64,000 bases of DNA from Faecalibacterium sp. I4-3-84 (GTDB lineage Bacteria > Bacillota > Clostridia > Oscillospirales > Ruminococcaceae): assembly GCF_023347255.1 (NCBI RefSeq), contig NZ_CP094466.1, forward strand, positions 2,914,001-2,978,000. The letters run 5' to 3'. The stretch's first letter is position 1. Each line of letters opens with the position of its first letter. Under the pieces are notes generated by a model. It did no database searches. It was not told the DNA's origin and saw only the letters and a program-made list of their open reading frames with translations. A program made the translations under genes and the position numbers. This document shows, piece after piece, positions 1-8,387 of the stretch.

Positions 1-284
1 CCGTGGCTGGCTGCACCGTCAGCGCACTGGAACCCAGCGCAGCGGTCAGCGTCCTGTACAAGGAAGAGATCGATGCTTCCGACAACATCATTGCAGCCAC
101 CAACGCAAAGGCTGCTGCTTACACCGCCGAGGTGTGCAGCGCAGCAAATGCAGTTGCCTGCGGCGCTGCTGACCTGACCTGCGATGCAGCCAATGTGCGT
201 GCAAGCGTTGTTGCCGCACTGGAACTGCTGAGCACCAAGCGTGCTGCCCGCCTGCCCAAGAAGCACGGCAACATGGCTCTGTAA
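1..284 (+). CDS. Acyl-CoA carboxylase carboxyltransferase subunit, C-terminal end (5' end outside window)
   Basis: Only the last 93 or so codons are present; the reading frame is open from base 3 and enters from the left edge, ending in TAA at 282-284. The tail carries the pattern typical of the propionyl/methylmalonyl-CoA carboxyltransferase family (MmdA, PccB, 12S subunit): an ALE-LSTKR helix followed by the terminal PKKHGN motif. The family is normally about 510 residues and moves a carboxyl group between biotin and an acyl-CoA. It lies 49 bases before a biotin carrier gene, which is followed by an OadA-like gene, so it is one component of a soluble biotin complex. Whether the natural acyl-CoA is propionyl/methylmalonyl-CoA, glutaconyl-CoA or another cannot be told from the tail. 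Confidence 0.85.
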   Translation, partial: VAGCTVSALEPSAAVSVLYKEEIDASDNIIAATNAKAAAYTAEVCSAANAVACGAADLTCDAANVRASVVAALELLSTKRAARLPKKHGNMAL

Positions 285-333
285 TCGTCTGTATAAATCT
301 TTTTGATACGATTTTGATTTGGAGGATCCTTCC

Positions 334-714
334 ATGAAGTACTACAATATTACCGTCAATGGCGTTGCTTACAGCGTCTCCGTGGAGGAGACTGCCGCTG
401 GTGCTGCTCCGGTTGCTGCTGCAGCTCCTGCCGCACCCGCTGCTCCTAAGGCTGCTCCGGCTCCCGCTGCTGCTCCCAAGGCTGCTGCAGGCGCTGCTGG
501 TGCCGTTGCCGTCAAGGCTCCCATGCCCGGCAACATTCTGGATGTCAAGGTCAAGGCCGGTGCATCCGTGAAGGCTGGCGACGTGCTGGTGATCCTGGAG
601 GCCATGAAGATGGAGAACGAGATCGTTGCTCCGCAGGATGGCACTGTGGCTTCCATCAACGTCAACAAGGGCGACACCGTCAACTCCGGTGACGTTCTGG
701 TTTCCATGAACTAA
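334..714 (+). CDS. Biotin carboxyl carrier protein (1.3S/GcdC type), 126 aa
   Basis: The start is the ATG at 334, placed 8 bases after GGAGG (321-325). The protein has three parts: a short N-terminal strand region (residues 1-20), an Ala/Pro-rich flexible linker (about 21-58), and a C-terminal biotinyl domain (59-126) with the biotinylation motif EAMKMEN. Lys92 is the expected biotin attachment site, to be loaded by biotin ligase. It shuttles CO2 between the carboxyltransferase encoded just upstream and the OadA/5S-like subunit encoded 16 bases downstream. Length and linker resemble the 1.3S subunit of propionibacterial transcarboxylase and the carrier subunits of sodium-pumping decarboxylases. 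Which of these it serves is inferred from context only. Confidence 0.93.
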   Translation: MKYYNITVNGVAYSVSVEETAAGAAPVAAAAPAAPAAPKAAPAPAAAPKAAAGAAGAVAVKAPMPGNILDVKVKAGASVKAGDVLVILEAMKMENEIVAPQDGTVASINVNKGDTVNSGDVLVSMN

Positions 715-730
715 GGGAGAGGTGACAATC

Positions 731-2134
731 ATGGCCAAAAAGCCGATCAAGGTTACTGAGGTCGTCCTGCGCGATGCCCACCAGTCTCTGCTGGCCACCC
801 GCATGACCATGGATGAGATGCGTCCCATCCTGCCGGAAATGGATAAGATCAACTACTTCTCCGTGGAGTGCTGGGGCGGCGCTACGTTCGACAGCTGCAT
901 CCGCTTTCTGGACGAAGACCCGTGGGAGCGCCTGCGCATCCTGCGCAAGGAGCTGCCCCACCAGAAGCTGCAGATGCTGTTCCGCGGCCAGAACATGCTG
1001 GGCTACCGCCCCTACGCAGACGATGCCGTTGAGTACTTTGTGCAGAAGTCTGTTGCAAACGGCATCGACGTGATCCGTATTTTCGATGCACTGAACGATC
1101 CGCGCAACCTGCAGACCGCCATCAAGGCAGCCAACAAGGAAGGCGCTCATGTGCAGGGCTGCATCAGCTACACCCTCAGCCCCGTGCACAACAACGAGTA
1201 CTTTGCAGCCTACGCTAAGACCCTGGAGGAGATGGGCGCAAACTCCATCTGCATCAAGGATATGGCCGGTCTGCTGACCCCCTATACCTGCTACGATCTG
1301 GTGAAGAAGCTGAAGGAGACCGTCAGCATCCCTGTTGACATCCACAGCCACTACACCGCAGGTCTGGCTTCCATGTCCATCCTGAAGGGCATCGAGGCAG
1401 GTGCCGACATCATCGATACCGCCATGAGCCCCCTGAGCCTGGGCACCAGCCACATGCCCACCGAGAGTCTGGTCGCTGCCCTGCAGGGCACCGATTACGA
1501 CACCGGTCTGGATCTGAAGCAGCTGAACGTTGTGCGCGCATACTTTGCAAAGCTGCGCGAGAAGTACATTGCCAACGGCCAGATCAGCCCGAAGAGCCTG
1601 GGCGTGGATGCAAACACCCTGCTGTATCAGGTGCCGGGCGGCATGTTCTCCAACATGCTCAAACAGCTGAAGGATGCCGGCAAGGAAGATAAGCTGGACG
1701 AAGTGCTGGCAGAGATCCCCCGCGTCCGCGAGGATGCAGGCTATCCGCCGCTGGTCACCCCCACCAGCCAGATCGTTGGTACACAGGCTGTGTTCAACGT
1801 GATCCTGGGTGAGCGCTACAAGATGGTCACCAAGGAGTTCAAGGGTCTGGTCCACGGTGATTACGGCAAGACTCCCGCTCCCATCAAGCCCGAGTTCACC
1901 AAGAAGATCCTGGGCGACGAGCAGCCCATTACCTGCCGCTTTGCTGATACTCTGGCTCCTGAGATGGACAAGCTGAAGGCAGAAGCTGCCAAGTGGGCAA
2001 CGCAGGAAGAGGATGTGCTGACCTACGCAATGTTCCCGCAGGTGGCACCCAAGTTCTTTGAAAAGCGCAATGCCAAGAAGCAGGGCGTGGACGGCGACCA
2101 TGTGGACTACACCAATCAGTCTCATCCCGTCTGA
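731..2134 (+). CDS. OadA / transcarboxylase 5S-like carboxyltransferase subunit, 467 aa
   Basis: The ATG at 731 follows a GGGAGAGG site (715-722). The N-terminal TIM-barrel carries the HMGL-like family signatures: LRDAHQSLLATR near residue 13, the CIKDMAG segment holding the lysine expected to be carbamylated, and the HSHYTAG metal-binding motif. The remainder matches the PYC_OADA domain. The protein ends without a biotinyl domain, consistent with the separate carrier gene upstream. The family transfers CO2 between biotin and pyruvate/oxaloacetate in oxaloacetate decarboxylase, pyruvate carboxylase and transcarboxylase. At 467 residues it is slightly shorter than the usual 500 or so. No membrane decarboxylase beta subunit follows; a terminator comes directly after. 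Confidence 0.9.
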   Translation: MAKKPIKVTEVVLRDAHQSLLATRMTMDEMRPILPEMDKINYFSVECWGGATFDSCIRFLDEDPWERLRILRKELPHQKLQMLFRGQNMLGYRPYADDAVEYFVQKSVANGIDVIRIFDALNDPRNLQTAIKAANKEGAHVQGCISYTLSPVHNNEYFAAYAKTLEEMGANSICIKDMAGLLTPYTCYDLVKKLKETVSIPVDIHSHYTAGLASMSILKGIEAGADIIDTAMSPLSLGTSHMPTESLVAALQGTDYDTGLDLKQLNVVRAYFAKLREKYIANGQISPKSLGVDANTLLYQVPGGMFSNMLKQLKDAGKEDKLDEVLAEIPRVREDAGYPPLVTPTSQIVGTQAVFNVILGERYKMVTKEFKGLVHGDYGKTPAPIKPEFTKKILGDEQPITCRFADTLAPEMDKLKAEAAKWATQEEDVLTYAMFPQVAPKFFEKRNAKKQGVDGDHVDYTNQSHPV

Positions 2135-2151
2135 TCTTTCATAACGGATCC

Positions 2152-2189
2152 AGGAGCTTCCCGCTTTTGCGGCGGGAGGCTCCTTTTTG
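2152..2189 (+). terminator. Intrinsic terminator after the carboxyl-transfer operon
   Basis: A 13-bp stem (2152-2164 with 2172-2184, one G-T pair) with a 7-base loop is followed by a T run at 2184-2188. It ends the carboxyltransferase operon. Confidence 0.92.
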
Positions 2190-2231
2190 TGTTTTGCACC
2201 GGATCTGGCCCCAAAAATGGGCGGCGGCTCA

Positions 2232-2275
2232 TTGACATGAAAATCCATCCATTTTATAATGAATCAAAATGGATG
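2232..2275 (+). promoter_or_regulatory. Consensus promoter with perfect 10-bp inverted repeat (operator)
   Basis: TTGACA (2232-2237), a 17-base spacer and TATAAT (2255-2260) form a near-perfect sigma-A promoter. A perfect inverted repeat, CATCCATTTT (2246-2255) and AAAATGGATG (2266-2275), brackets the -10 and the expected start site. A repressor bound here would block transcription. The HTH protein encoded 45 bases downstream is the obvious candidate (inference). Confidence 0.85.
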
Positions 2276-2319
2276 CAGCCGACACCCGGGCATCCCCGGA
2301 AAAAGAAGAGGTGATCTGC

Positions 2320-2661
2320 ATGAGAAGCATCACGGTACAGCGCCTTGCGGAATTTACAGAGCAAGATTATGAATTTACCTTCGGCATCACTCGGAAGGAA
2401 TTTGCCCAGATGCTGGAAGCACTGAATGCGGCTTATTGCAAGGAACACCGGCGCAGGCCGCATTTTACCAAGATCACAATGCAGGATAAGCTGGTGCTGA
2501 CTTTGCTCTACCGCCGCGAGTACCGCAGCATGGAGAACATTGCGGCAGAATACGGTGTCTCCCGCGATACCATTGCGGACAATATCCACTGGGTGGAGCG
2601 CGCACTACTGAACGCAAATCTGCTGCAGAACAGCGTGACCTGCGTATATAAAACCAACTGA
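2320..2661 (+). CDS. Stand-alone transposase-type helix-turn-helix protein, 113 aa
   Basis: The ATG at 2320 follows AAGAAGAGGTG. The sequence resembles the N-terminal DNA-binding half of IS5-group transposases (HTH_Tnp_4 type): a first helix region around ITRKEFAQML, then LTLLYRREYRS followed by a second HTH around IAAEYGVSRDTIADNI. No DDE catalytic half exists in any frame downstream, where an intrinsic terminator follows within 6 bases of the stop. Either it is the decayed stump of an insertion sequence or a domesticated DNA-binding protein. The consensus promoter, the perfect operator-like repeat over it and the clean terminator favour a functional small regulator. No target other than its own promoter is visible. 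Confidence 0.65.
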   Translation: MRSITVQRLAEFTEQDYEFTFGITRKEFAQMLEALNAAYCKEHRRRPHFTKITMQDKLVLTLLYRREYRSMENIAAEYGVSRDTIADNIHWVERALLNANLLQNSVTCVYKTN

Positions 2662-2666
2662 AACAG

Positions 2667-2708
2667 GCTCTGATACAGGATCGGAAGATTTTGTATCAGA
2701 GCTTTTTT
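2667..2708 (+). terminator. Intrinsic terminator
   Basis: Perfect 11-bp stem GCTCTGATACA (2667-2677) with TGTATCAGAGC (2692-2702), followed by six T (2703-2708). It ends the HTH gene. Confidence 0.93.
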
Positions 2709-2761
2709 GCTTTGCACCGTGTATTGCGGCCGGTTTTGGCGGCGGCACGCAACAGTGCACC

Positions 2762-2790
2762 TTGAATTTTGGGCCGAAGAATAGTAAAAT
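2762..2790 (+). promoter_or_regulatory. Sigma-A promoter of the yicC-remA-gmk cluster
   Basis: TTGAAT (2762-2767), a 17-base spacer and TAAAAT (2785-2790). It leaves an untranslated leader of about 95 bases before yicC. Confidence 0.7.
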
Positions 2791-2892
2791 GGAACTATAT
2801 GTATCGTAACATGGGTTTGTGTACCCAAAGGCGGATACGTATACCGAAACTTGTAAGCTGAAACACTGAAAATGTAAGAACAGGAGAGCGTT

Positions 2893-3771
2893 ATGATCTT
2901 AAGCATGACCGGCTTTGGCCGGGGGACTGCTGTGCGCAATGGCCGTGAGATCACGGTGGAGCTGCGCAGCGTGAATTCCCGCTACTTTGAGTATTCTTCG
3001 CGCATCCCGCGCACCTGCAGTTATCTGGACAGCCGCCTGAAAAAGCAGCTCAACGAGCGCATTTCCCGCGGCAAGGTGGAGCTGAGCATGACTGTGCAGA
3101 ATGTGGACGCTGCCGATACGGTGGTGGCCGTCAACATGGAGCTGGCACGCAGCTACCAGCAGGCCATGCGGGATATTTCGGAACAGCTGGGTGTCAAGAA
3201 CGATATCTCTGCGGGCGTGCTGACCCGCTTCCCGGATGTGCTCACCACCCGCCACGCGGATGTGGACGAGGAACAGCTGTGGGAAGATGTTTCTGCCGTT
3301 ACCGCACAGGCGCTGGACCGCTTTGTGGAGATGCGCGCCGCCGAGGGTGCCAAGATGAAGGCAGATGTGGAAAACCGCCTGAACTTCCTCGAGGAGTGCG
3401 TGGGCAGGGTGGAGACTTTGAGTGCAGGCCGCGTGGAAGCCTACACCAACCGCCTGTATGAGAAGCTCAAGGTCATTCTGGAGGACCGCGATATCGACGA
3501 TGCCCGCGTGCTGACTGAGGCCGCTATTTTTGGTGATAAGACCGCTGTGGATGAAGAAACGGTGCGCCTGCGCAGCCACATTGCGCAGTACCGCGATATC
3601 CTCAAGCTGGACGAGCCGGTGGGCCGCAAGTTGGACTTTTTGACGCAGGAGCTGAACCGCGAGACCAATACCATCGGCTCCAAGTGTCAGGATCTGGATA
3701 TCACCCGCATCGTGGTGGATATGAAGGCGGAGATCGAAAAGATCCGCGAACAGATCCAGAATCTGGAGTGA
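2893..3771 (+). CDS. yicC: YicC/YloC family endoribonuclease, 292 aa
   Basis: The ATG at 2893 follows CAGGAGAGCG. It begins with the family hallmark MTGFGRG (from residue 5) and the [11 protein letters not shown] segment, and ends with the conserved C-terminal block [16 protein letters not shown] and an acidic helix. YicC/YloC proteins are about 290 residues and, as shown for E. coli YicC, are endoribonucleases involved in RNA turnover. It is first in a run with remA and gmk, the same order as B. subtilis yloC-remA-gmk. Nothing in the sequence is unusual. Confidence 0.93.
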   Translation: MILSMTGFGRGTAVRNGREITVELRSVNSRYFEYSSRIPRTCSYLDSRLKKQLNERISRGKVELSMTVQNVDAADTVVAVNMELARSYQQAMRDISEQLGVKNDISAGVLTRFPDVLTTRHADVDEEQLWEDVSAVTAQALDRFVEMRAAEGAKMKADVENRLNFLEECVGRVETLSAGRVEAYTNRLYEKLKVILEDRDIDDARVLTEAAIFGDKTAVDEETVRLRSHIAQYRDILKLDEPVGRKLDFLTQELNRETNTIGSKCQDLDITRIVVDMKAEIEKIREQIQNLE

Positions 3772-3793
3772 TACAGAGAATTCGGAGGGGTTT

Positions 3794-4075
3794 ATGAAGC
3801 TCATCAACATCGGGTTTGGCAATATGGTCAGTGCAGGCCGTGTGGTGGCAGTGGTCAGCCCGGATTCCGCCCCGGTCAAGCGCCTTGTAAAGGAAGCACG
3901 GGAGCGCGGAATGCTGATCGATGCATCCTATGGCCGCAGTACCCGTGCAGTGCTTATCATGGACTCCGATCACGTGGTGCTCTCGGCGCTTCAGCCGGAA
4001 ACGGTGGCCAACCGTGCGGCAGGGCAGGAGGGCAAAACACCAGCAGAGGAGGAACAGACCCATGGCGAACGATAA
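3794..4075 (+). CDS. remA: RemA family regulator (DUF370), 93 aa
   Basis: The ATG at 3794 follows TTCGGAGGGG. It opens with [10 protein letters not shown] and has the conserved [24 protein letters not shown] core of the DUF370/RemA family. In B. subtilis, RemA is a DNA-binding activator of matrix and osmoprotection genes. Here it sits between yicC and gmk as in most Firmicutes, and its last 14 bases overlap the start of gmk, which suggests translational coupling. The final 20 residues are a less conserved polar tail. Its role in this organism is unknown, because no matrix operon lies in the window. Confidence 0.88.
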   Translation: MKLINIGFGNMVSAGRVVAVVSPDSAPVKRLVKEARERGMLIDASYGRSTRAVLIMDSDHVVLSALQPETVANRAAGQEGKTPAEEEQTHGER

Positions 4076-4634
4076 ATATTTGTTTGTGGTCTCCGGCGCG
4101 GCCGGTACCGGCAAGGACAGCGTGGTGAAGGCACTGCGCGAAGCACACCCGGAGATCGAAAAGACTGTTTCCGCCACTACCCGCGCACCGCGTCCCGGTG
4201 AGCAGGAGGGCGTGGACTATTATTACCGCACCCGGGAGCAGTTCCAGCAGCTGATCGAGAACGATCAGGTAGTGGAGCACAACTTCTACAATGGCAACTA
4301 CTACGGTACCCTGCGCGAGGAAGTGGACAAGCGCCTTGCAGCCCGGAAGGTGGTCGTTCTGGTCATCGATGTGCACGGCGCAGCGAACATCCGCCGCATG
4401 TTCCCGGGCGCGACCACCGTGTTCCTGCTGCCGCCGTCGGTGGAGGAGCTGGAGCGCCGTCTGCGCGGCCGCGGCACCGAGACCGAGGACAGCATTCAGG
4501 AACGTCTTGCCACCGCCCGGCAGGAGCTGGCCCAGCAGGATAAATTCACCCTGAAGCTGGTCAACGACCAGGTCGATACCTGCGCCGATGCACTGTATCA
4601 GGCCATCTGCCAGCGCATTGGTGCCGCAGAATAA
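4062..4634 (+). CDS. gmk: Guanylate kinase, 190 aa
   Basis: Phosphorylates GMP to GDP with ATP. The start is the ATG at 4062 behind AGAGGAGGAAC; it overlaps the end of remA. The P-loop [12 protein letters not shown] is near the N-terminus (canonical form GPSGAGKST), followed by the GMP-binding region [19 protein letters not shown] and the lid segment with RLRGRGTE. At 190 residues the length is normal. In many Firmicutes gmk is followed by rpoZ and coaBC; here both are missing and priA follows after 21 bases. Confidence 0.95.
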   Translation: MANDKYLFVVSGAAGTGKDSVVKALREAHPEIEKTVSATTRAPRPGEQEGVDYYYRTREQFQQLIENDQVVEHNFYNGNYYGTLREEVDKRLAARKVVVLVIDVHGAANIRRMFPGATTVFLLPPSVEELERRLRGRGTETEDSIQERLATARQELAQQDKFTLKLVNDQVDTCADALYQAICQRIGAAE

Positions 4635-4655
4635 CATTTTGAAGGAGCTGGACGA

Positions 4656-6914
4656 ATGCTCAAAACGGTAGGCGTTGCCGTCAGCAATGCGACCTTCCAC
4701 TTTGATAAGCTTTATACCTATGCCGTCATGCCGGATCAGCAGAATGCGGTAAAACTTGGCAGCATGGTGCTGGTGCCCTTTGGCCGCGGCAGCCGCGCCC
4801 GCATGGGCGTGGTGCTGGCCTGCGATGCCGAACCGGAAAGTGCAAAGCTGAAATATCTTTTCGACGTGGCCCCGGCATCCGCCTGCCTGACCCCGGAACT
4901 GCTGCGGCTGGTGCACTTTTTGAAGGAGCGCACCTTCTGCACCTATTATGAAGCGGTCAAGGCGGTCATTCCCTATGGTGCACAGTACAAGCCTGCCGTG
5001 GCGGCGGACGGTGTAACGCCGGTGCTGCAAAAGCAGCTCACCCGCCACACCGAGAACTCCTACCGCCTTGTGGGCGGGCTGCCGCCAAAGCCGAAGCCGA
5101 CGGCCAAGCAATTGGCGGCAGTGGCGCTGCTGGGCGGCGGGCCGCGCACCCTGAACGAGCTGGAAGACAAGGGCATCAGCCGTGCCGTGCTGGATAACCT
5201 GTGCACCAAAGGCGTGCTGGAATGCAGCAAGGTGAATAAATCCATCGACCTGTATTCGTCCATTCCGCTGAAAAACGAGCCGATCACCCTCACGCAGGAG
5301 CAGCAGGCGGCTTACGATGCTCTGCTGCCAAAGCTGGAAGACGATGCACCCCACTCGGCGCTGCTCTACGGCGTGACCGGCAGCGGCAAAACGCTGGTGT
5401 TTTTAAAGCTCATTGCCCGCTGTCTGGAGCAGGGCAGGCGTGCGCTGGTGATGGTGCCGGAGATCAGCCTGACCCCGCAGATGATCCTGCGGCTCAAGAG
5501 TCAGTTTGGCCGCCGGGTGGCGGTGCAGCACTCTGCCCTCAACCACACCGAACGCCTTTTGCAGTGGCAGATGATCCAGGACGGCGGCGCAGACATCGTG
5601 GTGGGCACCCGCAGTGCCATCTTTTCGCCGCTGGAAAACATCGGGCTCATCATCATCGATGAGGAGCAGGAGCACACCTACCGCTCGGAATCCGCGCCCC
5701 GCTATTCTGCCCACGAGGTGGCCCGGCAGCGCGCGGCGGAAAACGGTGCATTGCTGCTGCTGGCAAGCGCCACCCCCAGCACCGAGAGCTTTTACGCGGC
5801 CCAGCATGGCCGCACCCAGCTGGTGCGGCTGACCCAGCGCTACGGCGGCAACCCGCTGCCCACGGTGCAGATCGTGGATATGCGCGCAGAGCTGGCGGCA
5901 GGCAACCCGCGGGAGATCAGTCTTGCGCTGGAGGATGCCATCCGCCGCAATCTGGATGCAGGCAAGCAGACCATTTTGCTGCTGAACCGCCGGGGCTACC
6001 AGACCATGGCCCAGTGCGAGGACTGCCGCGAGGTGCTCAAGTGCACAAAGTGCAGCGTGCCGATGGTGTACCACAAAGCGGCGCACAAGGTATTGTGCCA
6101 CTACTGCGGCAGCCAGATGGAACCGCCCACTGTGTGCCCCGCCTGCGGCGGCAAGCTGCAGTACCGGGGCTTCGGCACCCAGAAAGCCGAGGAAGAGCTG
6201 GCAAAGCTGTTCCCGGATGCGCGGGTGCTGCGCATGGATCAGGATTCCACTGCCGCAAAGGATGCCCACGAAAAGCTGCTGGCAAGGTTTGCGAACCACG
6301 AATATGACATCATGGTGGGCACCCAGATGGTGGCCAAGGGACTGGATTTTGAGGATGTGACCCTTGTGGGCGTGCTGGGCATCGACTCGCTGCTGTTTGC
6401 GCAGGGCTTCCGCGCGTATGAGAACGTGTTCAGCCTCATCACGCAGGTGGTGGGCCGCAGCGGACGGGCCAGAGACCCGGGCTTTGCCATCATCCAGACC
6501 ACCGACCCCGATAACCCGGTGCTGAACCTTGCCGCCGCGCAGGACTACGATGCCTTTTTTGAGCAGGAGATCGCCTACCGCAAGCTGGGCCTGTACCCGC
6601 CCTTCTGCGGGCTGTGCGTCATTGGCTTTGCAGGCGCAAAGGAGATCGAGGTGGCACGGGCGGCGGCGCGCTTTGCGGCCCTGCTGGGCCAGCAGGCGGC
6701 AAAACAGCCGGACCTGCCGCTGCGGGTGCTTGGCCCCACGCCCGGCAGCATTGAAAAGATCAACGACACCTACCGCTACAAACTTACCATCAAGTGCCGC
6801 AACGACCGCCGCTTCCGCGACCTCGTGCGCAGCACACTGGAAAGATACGAACAGGAAAAACTTCCGTCCAAGGCCACCGTTGCGGTGGACCTGCACTCGG
6901 ACGGTGACATCTGA
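4656..6914 (+). CDS. priA: Primosomal replication-restart helicase PriA, 752 aa
   Basis: PriA reloads the replicative helicase at stalled forks. Start ATG 4656 behind AAGGAGCTGG. Visible in order: a 3'-DNA-binding domain (about residues 1-110), a winged-helix region, the Walker A motif GVTGSGKT, the Walker B motif IIDEEQEHTY (DEEH in many homologues), the SATPSTE motif, a Cys-rich zinc-binding insertion (CEDC, CTKC, CHYC and CPAC pairs), and the helicase C motifs with GTQMVAKGLDF and QVVGRSGRA. The length is typical of Firmicutes PriA. It is followed by def after 16 bases, the conserved priA-def-fmt-rsmB order. Confidence 0.96.
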   Translation: MLKTVGVAVSNATFHFDKLYTYAVMPDQQNAVKLGSMVLVPFGRGSRARMGVVLACDAEPESAKLKYLFDVAPASACLTPELLRLVHFLKERTFCTYYEAVKAVIPYGAQYKPAVAADGVTPVLQKQLTRHTENSYRLVGGLPPKPKPTAKQLAAVALLGGGPRTLNELEDKGISRAVLDNLCTKGVLECSKVNKSIDLYSSIPLKNEPITLTQEQQAAYDALLPKLEDDAPHSALLYGVTGSGKTLVFLKLIARCLEQGRRALVMVPEISLTPQMILRLKSQFGRRVAVQHSALNHTERLLQWQMIQDGGADIVVGTRSAIFSPLENIGLIIIDEEQEHTYRSESAPRYSAHEVARQRAAENGALLLLASATPSTESFYAAQHGRTQLVRLTQRYGGNPLPTVQIVDMRAELAAGNPREISLALEDAIRRNLDAGKQTILLLNRRGYQTMAQCEDCREVLKCTKCSVPMVYHKAAHKVLCHYCGSQMEPPTVCPACGGKLQYRGFGTQKAEEELAKLFPDARVLRMDQDSTAAKDAHEKLLARFANHEYDIMVGTQMVAKGLDFEDVTLVGVLGIDSLLFAQGFRAYENVFSLITQVVGRSGRARDPGFAIIQTTDPDNPVLNLAAAQDYDAFFEQEIAYRKLGLYPPFCGLCVIGFAGAKEIEVARAAARFAALLGQQAAKQPDLPLRVLGPTPGSIEKINDTYRYKLTIKCRNDRRFRDLVRSTLERYEQEKLPSKATVAVDLHSDGDI

Positions 6915-6930
6915 TTTGGAGGTACCATAA

Positions 6931-7467
6931 ATGGCTATCCGTAACATTGTAAAAGAGGGCGACCCCATCCTGAACAAGGTCTGCCGCCCCGTCACCACCT
7001 TTGATGACCGTCTGGCTACCCTGCTGGACGACATGCACGAGACCATGATCGCCGCCGACGGCGTGGGTCTGGCCGGCCCGCAGGTGGGCATGCTGCGCCG
7101 TCTGTTCGTGGTGTGGGACACCACCGACGCGCCCGAGGAGATCCCCGAAGATTACGAATATAAGTTCATCGACTTCGTCAACCCGGAGATCCTGGCCGTA
7201 TCCGAGGAAGAGGAGACCGCCTACGAGGGCTGTCTGTCCTTCCCGGGCCACAACGGCGCTGTGACCCGCCCCGCCGCGGTCAAGGTGCGCGCACAGGACC
7301 GCCACGGTGAGTGGTTCGAGCTGGAAGCTGAGGATCTGCTGGGCCGCTGCATCCAGCACGAGAACGACCATCTGGACGGCATTACCATCATGCAGTCCAG
7401 CGAGTATTTCTATGAGGATACCGAAGAGGGCAAAAAAGCTGCCCGCGAAGCGAAAGGAAACAAGTAA
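6931..7467 (+). CDS. def: Peptide deformylase, 178 aa
   Basis: Removes the N-formyl group from nascent proteins. All three family motifs are present: GVGLAGPQ (I), EGCLSFPG (II, with the metal-ligand Cys) and QHENDHLDG (III, HExxH with two metal-ligand His). A C-terminal charged tail (EEGKKAAREAKGNK) extends slightly beyond the catalytic core. Start ATG 6931 behind TTTGGAGGTACC. Its TAA shares one base with the ATG of fmt, so the enzyme adding formyl to initiator tRNA and the enzyme removing it are translationally linked. Confidence 0.97.
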   Translation: MAIRNIVKEGDPILNKVCRPVTTFDDRLATLLDDMHETMIAADGVGLAGPQVGMLRRLFVVWDTTDAPEEIPEDYEYKFIDFVNPEILAVSEEEETAYEGCLSFPGHNGAVTRPAAVKVRAQDRHGEWFELEAEDLLGRCIQHENDHLDGITIMQSSEYFYEDTEEGKKAAREAKGNK

Positions 7468-8387
7468 TGCGCATTTTGTTCATGGGCACGCCGGATATTG
7501 CCGCAGAGTGCCTCAAAGCACTGTATGCCGCCGGGCATGACATCTGCGCGGTGTACACCCGGCGGGACAAGCCGGTTGGCCGCAAGCAGGTGCTTACCGC
7601 ACCCCCGGTCAAGGAAGTGGCCCTTGCCCACGGCACGCCGGTGTTCCAGCCCCGCACCCTGCGGGACGGCAGCGAGGACGAGAACATCCGCGCACTGGCC
7701 CCGGAACTGATCGTGGTGGTGGCTTACGGCTGCATCCTGCCGAAGTCTGTGCTGGAAGCGCCGAAGTACGGCTGCATCAACCTGCATGTCTCCCTGCTGC
7801 CCAAGTACCGCGGCAGCGCCCCGGTGCAGTGGGCCGTGCTGAACGGCGATGCCGAGACCGGCGTTTCCATCATGCAGATGGACGAGGGCCTTGACACCGG
7901 CGATGTGCTCTGCTGCGAGAAGATCGCCATTGACCCGGAGGAGACCAGCGGCCAGCTGTTTGACCGCGTGACTGCCGTAGGTGCACGGGTACTGTGCGAG
8001 GTGGTGCCCGCCATCGCCGCCGGAACGCTGAAACCCCAGCCGCAGGATCATGAGAACGCCTGCCTTGCACCTATGCTGAACAAGGAGATGGCAGAGTTCC
8101 GCCTGACCGAATCGGCTGCCCACATCCACAACTGGGTGCGCGGCATGAACCCGTGGCCCAGTGCATGGTTCGTCACCTCCGGCGGCAAAAAGCTCAAGGT
8201 GATGGAGTGCCGTGCCGTGGAAGCTCACGGCGAAGCGCCCGGCACCGTGCTGGCCACAAAGCCGCTCACGGTGGCTTGCGGTGAGGGGGCCGTCCAGCTG
8301 CTGAATGTGGTGCCGGAAGGCAAAAAGCCCATGGACGGCACCGCCTTTGCGGCCGGACAGCGCCTGAAAACGGGGGATATCCTCTGA
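7467..8387 (+). CDS. fmt: Methionyl-tRNA formyltransferase, 306 aa
   Basis: Transfers formyl from 10-formyl-THF to initiator Met-tRNA. The N-terminal Rossmann domain begins MRILFMGTPDIA; the formyl-folate and catalytic segment HVSLLPKYRGSAPVQWA and the following IMQMDEGLDTGD are intact. The C-terminal tRNA-binding beta-barrel covers roughly residues 205-306. It overlaps def by one base at its start and rsmB by one base at its end, so the three are likely co-translated. Normal length. Confidence 0.97.
   Translation: MRILFMGTPDIAAECLKALYAAGHDICAVYTRRDKPVGRKQVLTAPPVKEVALAHGTPVFQPRTLRDGSEDENIRALAPELIVVVAYGCILPKSVLEAPKYGCINLHVSLLPKYRGSAPVQWAVLNGDAETGVSIMQMDEGLDTGDVLCCEKIAIDPEETSGQLFDRVTAVGARVLCEVVPAIAAGTLKPQPQDHENACLAPMLNKEMAEFRLTESAAHIHNWVRGMNPWPSAWFVTSGGKKLKVMECRAVEAHGEAPGTVLATKPLTVACGEGAVQLLNVVPEGKKPMDGTAFAAGQRLKTGDIL

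Noticed and set aside
680-2248. A 522-codon minus-strand open frame opposite the OadA-like gene
   Set aside because: It mirrors the plus-strand coding frame (His/Leu/Gln-rich shadow protein), has no ribosome site and no family motif. The same applies to long frames opposite lon (37218-39851), the SGNH hydrolase (31065-33608), copA (48111-50099) and cstA (27719-29491).
2320-2661. Complete insertion sequence
   Set aside because: No DDE half, no terminal inverted repeats flanking a full-length element, and a perfect terminator ends the gene.
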